Shown here: positions 33,928 through 43,818 of the stretch, piece after piece
Layout of the letters: the number at the start of each line of letters is the position of its first letter
How positions within the stretch are numbered: position 1 is the stretch's first letter
Assembly: GCA_000720995.1 (NCBI GenBank)
Contig: JOEL01000051.1
Span: 1-64,000, forward strand
Source: Streptomyces celluloflavus
GTDB lineage: Bacteria > Actinomycetota > Actinomycetes > Streptomycetales > Streptomycetaceae
Direction: 5' to 3'
DNA: 64,000 nt
Translations under genes and position numbers: made by a program
Notes under the pieces: generated by a model
Seen by the model: only the letters and a program-made list of their open reading frames with translations
Told to the model about the DNA's origin: nothing
Databases searched by the model: none

Positions 33928-34641
33928 TCAGACGCCGAGCAGCCAGCGCCCGCCGCCTATCAGGGAGCAGAGCGTCACCACATGGAAGAGGCCGAGCCAG
34001 ACGGCCGCCGGGACGTTCGTGAGGCGGGCCAGCTGGTCCGGATCGGAGTCCACCGCCCCGCCGCGCCGCCGCTTGCCCATCAGCTCGAACGGCGGCCGGA
34101 CACCGCCCAGCAGCAGGAACCAGACCACGGCGTACGCGAACGCCGCCTGGACGTCCGGTGCCGTCAGCCAGGAAACGAGGAGGAACGCGGCACCGGACAG
34201 CACGACGGTGAGCACACCGTAGGCGTTGCGGATCATGACGAGCATCACGAGGAGCAGCGCGGTGGCGCCCCACAGCAGCGCCGTGATGTGCCCCGAGGCC
34301 AGCAGCGCGGCGCCCCCCAGGCCCAGCAGGGACGGTGCGATGTAGCCGGCCGCGGCGGTCAGTATCATCCCGGGCCCGGTCGGCCGGCCGCGGGAGACGG
34401 TCAGCCCGGAGGTGTCCGAGTGGAGCCGGATGCCGTCCAGGCGGCGGCCGGTGAGCAGCGCGACCAGCCCGTGCCCGCCCTCGTGCGCGATGGTGACGGC
34501 GTTGCGCGACAGCCGCCAGGCGGTGTGCGGGACGACGGCGGCCAGCGCCAGCACCGCGGTGACGATCACCAGCCAGAACGACGGATCGGGCTGCGTCCCG
34601 AAGACTCGGCTCCATACGTCGGTGATGTGGTCGGTGTCCAT
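33928..34641 (-). CDS. M50-family membrane metalloprotease-like protein
   Basis: A 237-residue multi-span membrane protein. IAHEGGHGLVALLTG has the HExxH zinc site in the second helix, as in site-2 protease-like M50 proteins. A second metal ligand (NPDG-like) is not obvious; LTNVPAAVW lies near the end. GGGGAGAC abuts the ATG at 34641. The start is only 35 bp from the divergent SRAP start. Confidence 0.8.
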   Translation of the reverse strand: MDTDHITDVWSRVFGTQPDPSFWLVIVTAVLALAAVVPHTAWRLSRNAVTIAHEGGHGLVALLTGRRLDGIRLHSDTSGLTVSRGRPTGPGMILTAAAGYIAPSLLGLGGAALLASGHITALLWGATALLLVMLVMIRNAYGVLTVVLSGAAFLLVSWLTAPDVQAAFAYAVVWFLLLGGVRPPFELMGKRRRGGAVDSDPDQLARLTNVPAAVWLGLFHVVTLCSLIGGGRWLLGV

Positions 34642-34676
34642 GTCTCCCCTTCGTGTGGCATGGCAGTGTGGCATGC

Positions 34677-35510
34677 ATGTGCGGTAGGTATGCAGCGAGT
34701 CGCAGCCCCGAGGACCTGGTGGGACTTTTCGGGGTGCAGCGGTGGGAGCCGACGGAGACCCTGGCACCCGACTGGAACATCGCCCCGACGAAGAACGTGC
34801 ACGCGGTGCTCGAACGTCCCCTGAAAGGCGCGGCGGCCGCGGAATTCCCGCCGGGCCGTCCGGTGCGCCAGCTGCGGGCGCTGAAATGGGGGCTGGTCCC
34901 GTCGTGGTCGGCGTCGCCCGACGGCGCGGCGAAAATGATCAACGCGCGGTCCGAGACGGTGCACGAGAAGCCGTCCTTCCGGCAGGCGTTCGCGGCCCGC
35001 CGCTGTCTGCTTCCCGGTGACGGCTATTTCGAGTGGGTCACCGACGCCGCCGAACGGCAGCTGGAGGAGCAGGGCAAGAAGAAGCGGAGCCGCAAGCAGC
35101 CGTACTTCGTGACGCCCGCCGACGGCTCCGTGATGGCGATGGCCGGACTGTACGAGTTCTGGCGGGACCGCACGCTGCCCGGCGACCACCCCCTGGCGTG
35201 GTGGGCGACCTGCACCGTCCTGACCACCGAGGCCGAGACCACGCCGCTGGCCGGGGCCACCGGTGGACCCGGCCCGCGGTCGCTGTCCGAAATCCACCCC
35301 CGGATGCCGCTGGTGTTGCCGCCGGACCGCTGGGACGCCTGGCTCGACCCGGCCCACACCGACCCCGATGAGCTGCGCGCGCTGCTGGCACCGCCGCCGG
35401 CCGGGCTGATGCGCGCCTATCCCGTCCCGACGGACGTCAGCAACGTCCGCAACAACGGGCCCGAGCTGCTCAAGGAGCTGGACGGGCCGGAGGTCGGCAC
35501 GCTGTTCTGA
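34677..35510 (+). CDS. SRAP-family protein (SOS response-associated peptidase, YedK/HMCES)
   Basis: A 277-residue protein starting MCGRYAA. Cysteine 2, exposed after Met removal, makes the thiazolidine crosslink to abasic sites in single-stranded DNA. NARSETVHEKPSF, LPGDGYFEW and EIHPRMPLVLPPDRWDAWLD are the conserved family blocks with the active-site Asn, Glu and His. It protects abasic sites at replication forks. Start is divergent from the M50 gene with a 35-bp gap, so at least one transcript is leaderless. Confidence 0.93.
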   Translation: MCGRYAASRSPEDLVGLFGVQRWEPTETLAPDWNIAPTKNVHAVLERPLKGAAAAEFPPGRPVRQLRALKWGLVPSWSASPDGAAKMINARSETVHEKPSFRQAFAARRCLLPGDGYFEWVTDAAERQLEEQGKKKRSRKQPYFVTPADGSVMAMAGLYEFWRDRTLPGDHPLAWWATCTVLTTEAETTPLAGATGGPGPRSLSEIHPRMPLVLPPDRWDAWLDPAHTDPDELRALLAPPPAGLMRAYPVPTDVSNVRNNGPELLKELDGPEVGTLF

Positions 35511-35548
35511 CCGGTACGCGGCACGACGCGGTACGGGCGCGTTGCAGG

Positions 35549-36283
35549 ATGGGAGCCATGAGCGCAGGAAGCACAGGGCACCCGGAGAACGCAGGGACCA
35601 CGGGGAACACAGGCAGTCCGGGGAACACAGGCAGCACATCGCTCCCGGCGGCGTCCGGGACCGAGACGGTCGGGACGCCCGCCGGTGTGGCCCGGATCAC
35701 CTGGCACCGGGCCGGGGCGCCGCGGGCCGTACTGGCCCTGAGCCACGGTGCGGGCGGCGGTATCGAGGCCAGGGATCTGCGGGCCCTGGCCGCCGCGCTG
35801 CCGGCCCGCGGCTACACCGTCGCGCTGGTCGAGCAGCCGTGGCGGGTGGCCGGCAAGAAGGTGGCGCCCGCGCCGAAGACCCTGGACACCGGATGGACCG
35901 CGCTGTGGCCCGCGCTGGCGGAGCCGGGGCTGCCGGTGGTCGCGGGCGGCCGCAGCGCCGGTGCCCGGGTGGCCTGCCGGACGGCGCGGGAGCTGGGCGC
36001 GCACGCCGTCCTGGCGCTCGCCTTCCCGCTGCATCCGCCGGGCCGGCCGGAGAAGTCGCGGGCGGACGAGCTGACCGGCGCCGGGGTGCCGACGCTGGTC
36101 GTCCAGGGCGCCCGCGACCCGTTCGGCCGGCCCGGGGAGTTCCCGCCGGGGACGGAGCTCACCGAGGTGGCGTACGGCGACCACGGATTCGCGGTGCCGA
36201 AGTCGGCGGGCGTCACCGAGGCGGCGTCGATGGCCACGCTCACCGACGTGGTGGCCGGCTGGCTGGACGGGCTCTTCGGCTGA
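35549..36283 (+). CDS. Alpha/beta hydrolase family protein
   Basis: A 244-residue protein. ALSHGAGGGIEARDLRALA, GGRSAGARVACRTA (nucleophile elbow GxSxG) and TLVVQGARDPFG and DHGFAVP supply the Ser-Asp-His triad of the dienelactone hydrolase/KANL3-like subfamily. The N-terminal 40 residues are Gly/Ser/Thr-rich and likely disordered. An internal ATG at 35558 with GGGAG close by is an alternative start. Substrate unknown. Confidence 0.8.
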   Translation: MGAMSAGSTGHPENAGTTGNTGSPGNTGSTSLPAASGTETVGTPAGVARITWHRAGAPRAVLALSHGAGGGIEARDLRALAAALPARGYTVALVEQPWRVAGKKVAPAPKTLDTGWTALWPALAEPGLPVVAGGRSAGARVACRTARELGAHAVLALAFPLHPPGRPEKSRADELTGAGVPTLVVQGARDPFGRPGEFPPGTELTEVAYGDHGFAVPKSAGVTEAASMATLTDVVAGWLDGLFG

Positions 36284-36313
36284 CGGCGGGCGCCGGCGCG
36301 GCGCGGCGGGCGC

Positions 36314-36901
36314 TCAGCCGGCCCGGTGGTGCGGGCCGGCGCGGACATGCATCCGTTCACCCTGGCGGCCGAAGAGGCTGATGAGTTCCACCGGCCGGCC
36401 GCCGGCGGGCCCGAACCAGTGCGGCAGCCGGGTGTCGAACTCCGCCGCCTCCCCGGCCCGCAGCTCCACATCGCGGTCGGCCACCAGCAGCCGCAGCCGC
36501 CCGGACAGGACGTACAGCCATTCGTAGCCCTCGTGCGTACGCGGTTCCGGCGGGCCGGTGGCCGGCTCCATGACGAGCCGGAACGCCTGGAGGGCACCCG
36601 GTTGGCGGGTCAGCGGCAGAACGGTCAGGCCGTCGTGGTTCCGGGGCGTCGCCCGCACCCGCGGATCGCCCACCTCCGGGGCCCCCACCAGCTCGTCCAG
36701 CGGCACCTGATGGGCGTGCGCCAGCGGCAGCAGCAGCTCCAGGGTGGCCTTGCGGCCGCCCGACTCCAGCCGCGAGAGCGTGCTCACCGAGATACCGGTG
36801 GACGCCGCGAGCGCGGCCAGCGTCACGCCCCGCTCCTGCCGCAGCCGCCGCAGGCCGGGCCCCACATCGGACAGCACCCGTGCGTAGTCGTCGTCGATCA
36901 C
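36314..36901 (-). CDS. XRE-family regulator with cupin domain
   Basis: A 195-residue protein. RLRQERGVTLAALAASTGISVSTLSRLESG is an XRE helix-turn-helix (residues 17-47). The C-terminal half has the cupin pattern HEGYEWLYVLSGRLRLLV and ELRAGEAAEFDTRLPHWFG. Such HTH-cupin proteins respond to small ligands. GTG at 36899-36901 is the likely start, but its ribosome-binding site is poor. It diverges from the sigR operon. Confidence 0.8.
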   Translation of the reverse strand: MIDDDYARVLSDVGPGLRRLRQERGVTLAALAASTGISVSTLSRLESGGRKATLELLLPLAHAHQVPLDELVGAPEVGDPRVRATPRNHDGLTVLPLTRQPGALQAFRLVMEPATGPPEPRTHEGYEWLYVLSGRLRLLVADRDVELRAGEAAEFDTRLPHWFGPAGGRPVELISLFGRQGERMHVRAGPHHRAG

Positions 36902-37012
36902 CTCTCCATTGCCGAACCCGCAAGGCGGTGTGTCAAGCCGCACGGTCCGCGCGGGGCACAGCGGCTCCGGGACCGCAAGCGCCGCACGGGCCGTACGGAA
37001 CCGTGAAAGGCG

Positions 37013-37038
37013 GGAATGAGCCACGGGGCCCGGCTGTT
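37013..37038 (+). promoter_or_regulatory. SigR autoregulatory promoter (p2)
   Basis: GGAAT (37013-37017) and GTT (37036-37038) with exactly 18 nt between, the SigR consensus. It lies about 58 bp before the upstream sigR start codon, as known in S. coelicolor. Confidence 0.8.
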
Positions 37039-37095
37039 GTGCCATGCGTAGGAACGCGTACGTCCGGCGAAGCATGAGGATGGGGAGTACACCGC

Positions 37096-37959
37096 ATGGG
37101 AACCGCTTGCCTGGCCCGACGGGCCGCCGACCTGCCGTGGTCACCGACGGAGGTCCCGCAGCACGCCATGGCTGGAGCGGCGGGGGCAGTAGATCGTCGT
37201 CTATTCTCCGATTCGAGTGGATCCGCATCCGGATCCGTCACGGCGTTGGAGGAGGTGGGTCCGGTCACTGGGACCGACGCAGGGACCGACGGCACGGCTG
37301 AGGAGAGCCCTGCGAGCCGGAAGGAGAGCGACGCCGAGCGCAACGCGCGCTTCGAGCGGGACGCGCTCACCTTCCTGGACCAGATGTACTCCGCCGCGCT
37401 GCGCATGACGCGCAATCCGGCCGACGCGGAGGACCTGGTGCAGGAGACGTACGCGAAGGCGTACGCGTCCTTCCACCAGTTCCGGGAGGGCACGAACCTC
37501 AAGGCGTGGCTCTACCGCATCCTCACGAACACGTTCATCAACTCCTACCGCAAGAAGCAGCGCGAGCCGCAGCGCAGCGCCGCCGAGGAGATCGAGGACT
37601 GGCAGCTGGCGCGCGCCGAGTCGCATATGTCGACGGGGCTGCGCTCCGCCGAATCGCAGGCGCTCGACCATCTGCCCGATTCGGATGTCAAGGCCGCGCT
37701 CCAGGCGATTCCCGAAGAGTTCCGCATCGCGGTCTATCTCGCGGATGTCGAGGGCTTTGCGTACAAGGAGATCGCGGACATCATGGGGACACCTATCGGC
37801 ACGGTGATGTCCCGTCTGCACCGCGGCCGGCGCCAACTGCGCGGCATGCTGGAGGACTACGCCCGTGAGCGCGGGCTGGTCCCGGCCGGTGCGGGGGCTG
37901 CGAACACGCAGGCCGCGCAGGCGTCGGGGTCGCACGACCGGAAAGGCTCGGGATCATGA
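37096..37959 (+). CDS. sigR: ECF sigma factor SigR (thiol-oxidative stress)
   Basis: The frame encodes 287 residues from an ATG with GGGGAG upstream, or 234 from GTG at 37255. The core has [31 protein letters not shown] (region 2) and [22 protein letters not shown] (region 4). S. coelicolor makes both a short SigR and a longer SigR-prime from an upstream start under stress; the 53-codon extension here fits that. The stop overlaps rsrA (ATGA). The SigR promoter lies just upstream of the long start. Confidence 0.93.
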   Translation: MGTACLARRAADLPWSPTEVPQHAMAGAAGAVDRRLFSDSSGSASGSVTALEEVGPVTGTDAGTDGTAEESPASRKESDAERNARFERDALTFLDQMYSAALRMTRNPADAEDLVQETYAKAYASFHQFREGTNLKAWLYRILTNTFINSYRKKQREPQRSAAEEIEDWQLARAESHMSTGLRSAESQALDHLPDSDVKAALQAIPEEFRIAVYLADVEGFAYKEIADIMGTPIGTVMSRLHRGRRQLRGMLEDYARERGLVPAGAGAANTQAAQASGSHDRKGSGS

Positions 37960-38363
37960 GCTGCGGAGACCCGCACGACAAAGACTGTTCAGAGGTCCTT
38001 GATCACCTCTACGAGTATCTCGACCGCGAGATGCCCGCGGGGGAGAGCGAGAAGTTCCAGGTGCACATCGACGAGTGCTCGCCGTGCCTGGCGACGTACG
38101 GCCTGGAACAGGCCGTCAAGAAGCTCGTCAAGCGGTGCTGCGGCCATGACGACGTCCCCTCCGACCTGCGCTCCAAGGTCATGGGCCGGATCGAACTGAT
38201 CCAGGCCGGCGAAGTGGTGTCCGAGGCGAGCGTGCGCGACCAGGCCGCCCGTGAACAGGCGCAGCGGGAGCGGGCGGCCGACGCCGCGAGCTCCGGCTCC
38301 GCCGCGGCCTGCGCCGACGGCGACGCGGGCGATGCACGCCCCGAGGCCGCCCGCGCCGAATAA
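37956..38363 (+). CDS. rsrA: Zinc anti-sigma factor RsrA
   Basis: A 135-residue protein. Cysteines 3, 11, 41, 44, 61 and 62 and histidines 7 and 37 (HIDECSPC) match the redox-sensing ZAS layout, in which disulfide formation expels zinc and frees SigR. The tail beyond residue 80 is Ala/Glu-rich. It is translationally coupled to sigR. Confidence 0.95.
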   Translation: MSCGDPHDKDCSEVLDHLYEYLDREMPAGESEKFQVHIDECSPCLATYGLEQAVKKLVKRCCGHDDVPSDLRSKVMGRIELIQAGEVVSEASVRDQAAREQAQRERAADAASSGSAAACADGDAGDARPEAARAE

Positions 38364-38524
38364 GGCGGCGCATCACCCTAAGGGGTGAGGGGCGAGGTGA
38401 TTCGTCCCGCCCGATCCGCTGATGTACCTTCTCCGGCGCCTCAGCCCCTCTATTCTCACCGAACTCACGCGTGTCACGGATGCGGACGCGTGCGACGAGC
38501 GGTGGGCACGGGGGAGGAGGCGCG

Positions 38525-40096
38525 ATGCGGGAACTTCCGGCGGCCGCGCGGGGGTACATCGCCGGCGCGGCCCTGGCCGCGGCGCTGTGCGCGGCCCCCG
38601 CGGTACTGCTCGGCGCCGAAGCCCCCTGGGCCACCGCTCTGGTACTGGCCGCCCTGTACGGACTGTGCGGGCAGGTGCGCCGCTGTGAGGTGACGGGCTG
38701 TCATCTGCCGTTCACCACGGGCTTGTTCCTCCCCGTCCTGCTGACCGCGGTCTTCCTGCTGCCCCCGCCGCTCGCCGCCCTGGTGGCGGTCCCGGGAGCG
38801 CTGATCGCCCCGGTCGAGGAACGGTCGGCCGCCGCCCGCAAGATCTGGCACGCCGCCGAGCTCGCGCTGGCGACCTGCGCGGCCGCCCACGTCTTCCGGG
38901 CCGTCGGCCACCAGCCGCTGTCCGCACCGCAGTTCCCCCTCCTGCTGCTGCCCGCGGCGGCGGCCGCCGGCACCTTCAGCGCGGTGCTCGCGGTGCTGGA
39001 CGGCGGGGTGCTGATCGCCGCCGAGCGGCACCCGGCGCGCACCGCCTGGCGCGGGCTGCTGCCCCGCTCACTGGGGCCGCATCTCGTCCACGGGCTCGCC
39101 GGGCTGATGATGGCGGTGCTGTGGCACAGCTCGTACGGGCCGCTCGCGGCGCTGCCGGTGCTGCTGCCGATGCACATCTCCTGCTGGGTCTTCGCCCAGT
39201 ACCACCGCGAACGCGCCGCCCACCGGGCCACCGTCCGCGCCCTCGTCCAGGCCGTGGACATCAAGGACCGCTACACGCGCGGACACAGTGAGCGGGTCGG
39301 CCGCGCCTCGGTGATGATCGGCCGGGAGCTGGGCCTGGCCGAGGACCGGCTGGAGGTGCTGCGCATCGCCGGCATCCTGCACGACGTGGGCAAACTCGGC
39401 GTCCCCACCCGGCTGTTGCGCAAGGACGGGCCGCTGACCCCGCAGGAGCGCGACGCCATCGAGCTGCATCCCGAGTACGGGCACGAGATCGTCCGCGGAA
39501 TCGGCTTCCTCGGCGAGGCACGGGCCGCGATCCTGCACCACCACGAGCGGGTGGACGGCCGCGGCTACCCGCACGGCCTGTCCGGAGCGCAGATCCCGGA
39601 GCTGGCCCGGGTGGTCGCGGTGGCGGACGCCTTCGACGCGATGACCTCCACCCGCTGCTACCGGCGGGCCCGCCCGGTGGCGGCCGCACTGGCGGAACTG
39701 CGTAACTGCGCCGGGGCGCAGTTCGACCCGCGGATGGTCCGGGCGCTGGCCGCGTCGCTGGAGCGGCACGGCTGGCATCCGGATCCGGTACCGCCGGCGG
39801 AGGCCGGGGCGGGCGTGGCCGGGGATGCGGCGGTGCGCGGCGCCGTGGTGCCCGTCGGCGCCGCGCAGGCGGACGCGGGCGCCGCGCCGGGCGGCAGAGG
39901 AAACGTCCCGCCCCGGCGGCCGGAGGCGGCGCCGGAGAGCACGGGGGCCCGGCCGGGCGACGACACCGGCGGGCGGGGGGACCGCACGGGCCACGCGGCG
40001 GCCGGACCGGCGGGCCGCGGCGGGCGGCCCGGTCCCGCCGGGCCCGGCCGGCGGGACGGGCGCCCGGGGCGGGCCCGGCGGGACGGTGCCAGGTGA
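38525..40096 (+). CDS. Membrane HD-GYP domain protein
   Basis: A 523-residue protein with GGAGGAGG 5 nt before the ATG. Several hydrophobic spans lie in residues 10-225. The HD-GYP domain follows with HDVGK (286-290), HPEYG (315-319), HHHERVDGRGYP (338-349) and VADAFDAMTS, all intact, so c-di-GMP phosphodiesterase activity is plausible. The last 130 residues are Gly/Pro/Arg-rich. The next gene starts within its stop (GTGA). Confidence 0.88.
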   Translation: MRELPAAARGYIAGAALAAALCAAPAVLLGAEAPWATALVLAALYGLCGQVRRCEVTGCHLPFTTGLFLPVLLTAVFLLPPPLAALVAVPGALIAPVEERSAAARKIWHAAELALATCAAAHVFRAVGHQPLSAPQFPLLLLPAAAAAGTFSAVLAVLDGGVLIAAERHPARTAWRGLLPRSLGPHLVHGLAGLMMAVLWHSSYGPLAALPVLLPMHISCWVFAQYHRERAAHRATVRALVQAVDIKDRYTRGHSERVGRASVMIGRELGLAEDRLEVLRIAGILHDVGKLGVPTRLLRKDGPLTPQERDAIELHPEYGHEIVRGIGFLGEARAAILHHHERVDGRGYPHGLSGAQIPELARVVAVADAFDAMTSTRCYRRARPVAAALAELRNCAGAQFDPRMVRALAASLERHGWHPDPVPPAEAGAGVAGDAAVRGAVVPVGAAQADAGAAPGGRGNVPPRRPEAAPESTGARPGDDTGGRGDRTGHAAAGPAGRGGRPGPAGPGRRDGRPGRARRDGAR

Positions 40097-41559
40097 GCGG
40101 CGGACCGGGGGAGCCCGCCGGGGGGCCCTTACGGGGCGCGCGCCGCCGGGGCGAGCAAGAGGAGCGGGCGGCGGACCACGGCCCGGCGGCCGGGCGCGCG
40201 GACGGCCGGACGCCGGGTGGGCGCGGTGGAGGCGGCCGGGCGGCGGACGCCCCCGGTGGCGGGCACGGGACCGGCCCCGGTACGCAGGGCCGCCGCCGCG
40301 GCGCCGCCGTCGTCGTCGCCGGTGTCCACACGGCGGCCGCGGCGCTCGTCTGCTGGGGGCTCGTCCGCACGCTCCGCGACGGCGTGGCGGAGCCCGAGAT
40401 CGCGCTGGTCTTCGGGCTGCTGATCGCGGTGGGCGAGGTGCTGCGCCGGGGGCCCGTACGGACGGCCCCGCCCGGCCGGGGATCCGGCGAGCGGGCGAGC
40501 GCGCCGCTCGGGGCGGCCGGCGCGCTCGCCTACGCGCTGCTCGGGGCGGCCGGCGGCCGGCCGACGACGCACGGGGTGGCGCAGACCGTGGCCGTGGTCG
40601 CGGCGGCCTGCCTCGCCGGGCTCGTCCCGCGGGTGGCCGGCGGCCGGGGCGCGGCCGCCGACGATCTCGTACGCCGCGTCCTGACCGCCGGATTCGCCGC
40701 CGCCTGCTTCCAACCCCTCTACAACAGCGGCACCTTGACCGGCTGGCTGGCGGACGGCCCCGCTTATCCGCTCTTCATGGTCACGGTGCTCGCGCTCGCC
40801 GCGCTCTGCGACGCGGTGCTGGCCGCCACACTCACCCGCGCCCGTACCGGCTGGCCGTACGGTCCGCTGCTGCGCGACGAGTTGCGGTCGCTGCTGGGCA
40901 TCGGCTCCGCCATCTGCGCCACGGGGGTGGTCATCTCGCTCGGCACCGCGGTCGCCGGGCTGTGGGCGCTGCCGGTGTTCTGTCTGCCGCTGCTGCTCAC
41001 CCAGTTCGCCTTCCGCAGGTACGCCGCCGTACTGGCCACCTACCGCCAGACCATCGCCTCGCTCGCCCGCGCCACCGAGATCGCCGGCTACACCCGGCCG
41101 GGCCACGCCCGCCGGGTGGCCCGGCTCAGCCGCGCGGTCGGGCGGGAACTGGGCCTGGGCGCGGCGGACTTGGACGTACTCGAATACGCCGCCCTGATGC
41201 ACGACATCGGACAGCTCTCGCTCCTGGACCCGGTGCCGGCCGGTGCGACCGCGCCGCTGGCGCCCGCGGAACAGCGCCGCATCGCGCTGCTGGGCGGCGC
41301 CGTGGTGCGGCAGACCGGGGTGCCGGAGGCGGTCGCGGTGATCGTCGAGCGGCAGGCGGATCCGTTCCGGGACCAACCGGTCACGGCGCGCATCGTCCGC
41401 ACGGTCAACGCCTACGACGATCTGGCGGCGGAGTCTGCCGGACCCGGGGGCCCGGCGCGCGCCCTGGAGCGGCTGCGGCGCGCCACCGCGCGGGAGTATG
41501 AGCCACGCGTCGTCGAGGCGCTCGCCCGGGTCCTGGCGCGCGGCGGCCGTACGGCGTGA
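40093..41559 (+). CDS. Membrane protein with degenerate HD domain
   Basis: A 488-residue protein resembling its upstream neighbour. A disordered N-terminus is followed by hydrophobic spans (residues 70-310) and a HD domain with HDIG at 370-373, but HDIGQ replaces HDxGK and the HHExxDGxGYP block is absent. It is probably catalytically dead and may bind or regulate the first protein. GTG at 40093 overlaps the preceding stop. Confidence 0.8.
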   Translation: MSGGPGEPAGGPLRGARRRGEQEERAADHGPAAGRADGRTPGGRGGGGRAADAPGGGHGTGPGTQGRRRGAAVVVAGVHTAAAALVCWGLVRTLRDGVAEPEIALVFGLLIAVGEVLRRGPVRTAPPGRGSGERASAPLGAAGALAYALLGAAGGRPTTHGVAQTVAVVAAACLAGLVPRVAGGRGAAADDLVRRVLTAGFAAACFQPLYNSGTLTGWLADGPAYPLFMVTVLALAALCDAVLAATLTRARTGWPYGPLLRDELRSLLGIGSAICATGVVISLGTAVAGLWALPVFCLPLLLTQFAFRRYAAVLATYRQTIASLARATEIAGYTRPGHARRVARLSRAVGRELGLGAADLDVLEYAALMHDIGQLSLLDPVPAGATAPLAPAEQRRIALLGGAVVRQTGVPEAVAVIVERQADPFRDQPVTARIVRTVNAYDDLAAESAGPGGPARALERLRRATAREYEPRVVEALARVLARGGRTA

Positions 41560-42037
41560 GAGGGGACCGGAGCGCGGGTGTTCGCGCGACGCGGAACAGG
41601 AATGCCGCGCTCCGCAGGGCGGGCGGCGCCCCGCCGGGAGACCGCGTCCGCCCCGTACTCCCTCAGGTGCCGTACCCGTCGTCCAGGCCCCGAGGGCGGC
41701 ACCAGAAGGCCGGGGAAGCGGCTCTGCCGCAGGTCCGGGGCGTCCTGGCCCGCGCCGGGCCCCCGGGCGTCCCCGGGTGGCGCGCGGCGGCTCGTCTCAC
41801 ATGGTGGAACCGATGGGTAATGAGCGCCCGCCGAGACGGGCATGGTTGGATGCGAAGGAAGCCCCTCCCAAGGGGGTTCAGGGGGGCGGCGGAGGGCAAG
41901 GAGCCGCACAGGGGCGCAGTTACGGGCTGACCCCGGCGGCAATCTGTGGCAGGTTGTCGAGTGAGCCCCCAAGACGGCCCCGGGCACCGCTCGGGACACC
42001 TTCGCAGCGGCATCGAGAACAACAGCAGGCGGGAATC
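41560..42037. other. 478-bp gap with no supportable gene
   Basis: I see no protein-like frame or clear RNA here. An in-frame ATG at 41813 would extend the downstream TPR protein with a Gly/Arg-rich segment, but the GTG at 42038 is the better start. Confidence 0.5.
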
Positions 42038-43024
42038 GTGAGGATCTTCGGCAAGGTACGGCACCGGCCCTCCGCCTCGTGGCGGCAGGCGACCGACCGC
42101 GCTTTCACGCTGATCGGCGACGGCCGTTACGACGACGCGGGCGCACTGCTGACCCGTGCCGCCGATATGGAGCCGTGGCTGTCGGAGTCCTGGTTCAATC
42201 TCGCGCTGCTGCACAAGTTCCGGCACGACTGGGAGCAGGCGCGGGCCGCCGGGCTGCGCGCGGTCGCGCTGCTGGACCGCGAGTCCGGGGCGCCCGACTG
42301 GTGGAATGTCGGCATCGCCGCCACCGCCCTCCAGGATTGGCCGCTGGCCCGCCGCGCCTGGCAGGCGTACGGCCTCCGGGTCCCCGGCGAGGGGTCGCCG
42401 TCCGGTGAACCGGTCGGGATGGACCTGGGCAGCGCCGCGGTCCGCCTCTCGCCCGAGGGTGAGGCCGAGGTGGTCTGGGGCCGCCGGCTGGACCCGGCCC
42501 GGATCGAGGTGCTGTCCATCCCGCTGCCGTCCTCCGGGCGGCGCTGGGGCGAGGTGGTGCTGCACGACGGCGTCCCGAACGGCGAGCGGATCACCGCGGC
42601 CGGGCCCTCGTACCCGGTGTTCGACGAGATCGAGCTGTGGGCGCCCTCACCGGTCCCCACCTGGGTGGTGCTGCTGGAGGCGGCCACCGAGGCCGACCGG
42701 GACGCCCTGGAGCGGCTGGCGGCCGACGCCGGTTTCGCCGCCGAGGACTGGTCGTCGTCGGTGCGGCTGCTGTGCCGTACGTGCTCGGAGAGCCGGATGC
42801 CCAGCGACGAGGGCGACGGCGAGCACCTGGACCCGCACGACCACAGCGAGCCGGGCCACCCCGGGCCGCTCGGGCACCGTACGGCGGGTTCCGGCTCGCT
42901 GTGGCTCCCGGAGCGCGAGTGCGGGATCGCGGCGCCCGCCGCCCTGGTGCGCGGGCTGCTGGACGGCTGGGTCGCGGACAGCCCGGACAGCAGGGAATGG
43001 CGGGACCTCGAAGAGGTCTGCTGA
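42038..43024 (+). CDS. Tetratricopeptide repeat protein
   Basis: A 328-residue protein starting with GTG (product begins VRIFGKVRHRPSASWRQATD). Residues 15-110 contain TPR-like helices (TLIGDGRYDDAGALLTRAA and WFNLALLHKFRHDWEQARAAG). The second half has a conserved WGRRLDPARIEVLSIPLPS block of unknown meaning, and CRTCSES with acidic, His-rich linker (HLDPHDHSEPGH). It precedes peptide deformylase by 58 bp. Function unknown. Confidence 0.75.
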   Translation: MRIFGKVRHRPSASWRQATDRAFTLIGDGRYDDAGALLTRAADMEPWLSESWFNLALLHKFRHDWEQARAAGLRAVALLDRESGAPDWWNVGIAATALQDWPLARRAWQAYGLRVPGEGSPSGEPVGMDLGSAAVRLSPEGEAEVVWGRRLDPARIEVLSIPLPSSGRRWGEVVLHDGVPNGERITAAGPSYPVFDEIELWAPSPVPTWVVLLEAATEADRDALERLAADAGFAAEDWSSSVRLLCRTCSESRMPSDEGDGEHLDPHDHSEPGHPGPLGHRTAGSGSLWLPERECGIAAPAALVRGLLDGWVADSPDSREWRDLEEVC

Positions 43025-43082
43025 GCGCCCCCGTAGTCTGTAGGGCGACTAATCAGGGATTTCAGGAAGGCGTACGGCGGAG

Positions 43083-43727
43083 ATGGCCCAGCAGCCTGTG
43101 TTTGACCAAGACGGTGAGCAGCGCGTGGACGACGCGTTCATCGACGACACGACGGACGCGGCAGAGCGCGAGGCCGCCCACCGCGAGCGCGGCACCTCGC
43201 GGCCGATCACGGTCGTCGGCAACCCGGTGCTCCACAAGGAGTGCAAGGACGTCACGGAGTTCGGCGACGAGCTCGCGCAGCTCATCGACGACATGTTCGC
43301 CAGCCAGCGGACCGCCGAGGGCGTGGGCCTGGCCGCGAACCAGGTCGGCGTGGACCTGAAGGTCTTCGTCTACGACTGCCCGGACGACGACGGTGTCCGG
43401 CACACCGGCGCGATCTGCAACCCCGTCCTGGACGAGCTGCCGCCCGAGCGCCGGATCCTGGACGACTCCAACGAGGGCTGCCTGTCGGTGCCCGGCGCGT
43501 ACGCCCCGCTGGCCCGCCCCGACTACGCCGTGGTGCGCGGCCAGGACGCGCAGGGCAATCCGATCGCGATCGAGGGCACCGGCTACTTCGCGCGCTGCCT
43601 CCAGCACGAGACCGATCACCTCTACGGCTACCTCTACATCGACCGGCTCTCCAAGCGTGACCGCAAGGACGCGCTCCGGCAGATGGCCGAGGGCGAACCG
43701 CGCTACCCGGTCGTCGCCAACGCCTGA
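43083..43727 (+). CDS. def: Peptide deformylase
   Basis: A 214-residue protein. [18 protein letters not shown] and QHETDHLYG are the three deformylase motifs supplying Gln, Cys and the HExxH metal ligands. It removes the formyl group from nascent proteins. The first 40 residues are an acidic extension not needed for catalysis. Confidence 0.95.
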   Translation: MAQQPVFDQDGEQRVDDAFIDDTTDAAEREAAHRERGTSRPITVVGNPVLHKECKDVTEFGDELAQLIDDMFASQRTAEGVGLAANQVGVDLKVFVYDCPDDDGVRHTGAICNPVLDELPPERRILDDSNEGCLSVPGAYAPLARPDYAVVRGQDAQGNPIAIEGTGYFARCLQHETDHLYGYLYIDRLSKRDRKDALRQMAEGEPRYPVVANA

Positions 43728-43818
43728 CCGGCACCGCACACGCGACGCCGCCGGGCCCGGATTCCGCCGGGCGCGGCGGCGTCGCGCTGTCGTGGTGCCG
43801 CGGGTGCGGCTCAGGAGC

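Noticed and set aside
41556-41930. Possible small protein in the 41.6-42.0 kb gap
   Set aside because: Arg/Gly-rich with no ribosome-binding site or protein-like pattern.
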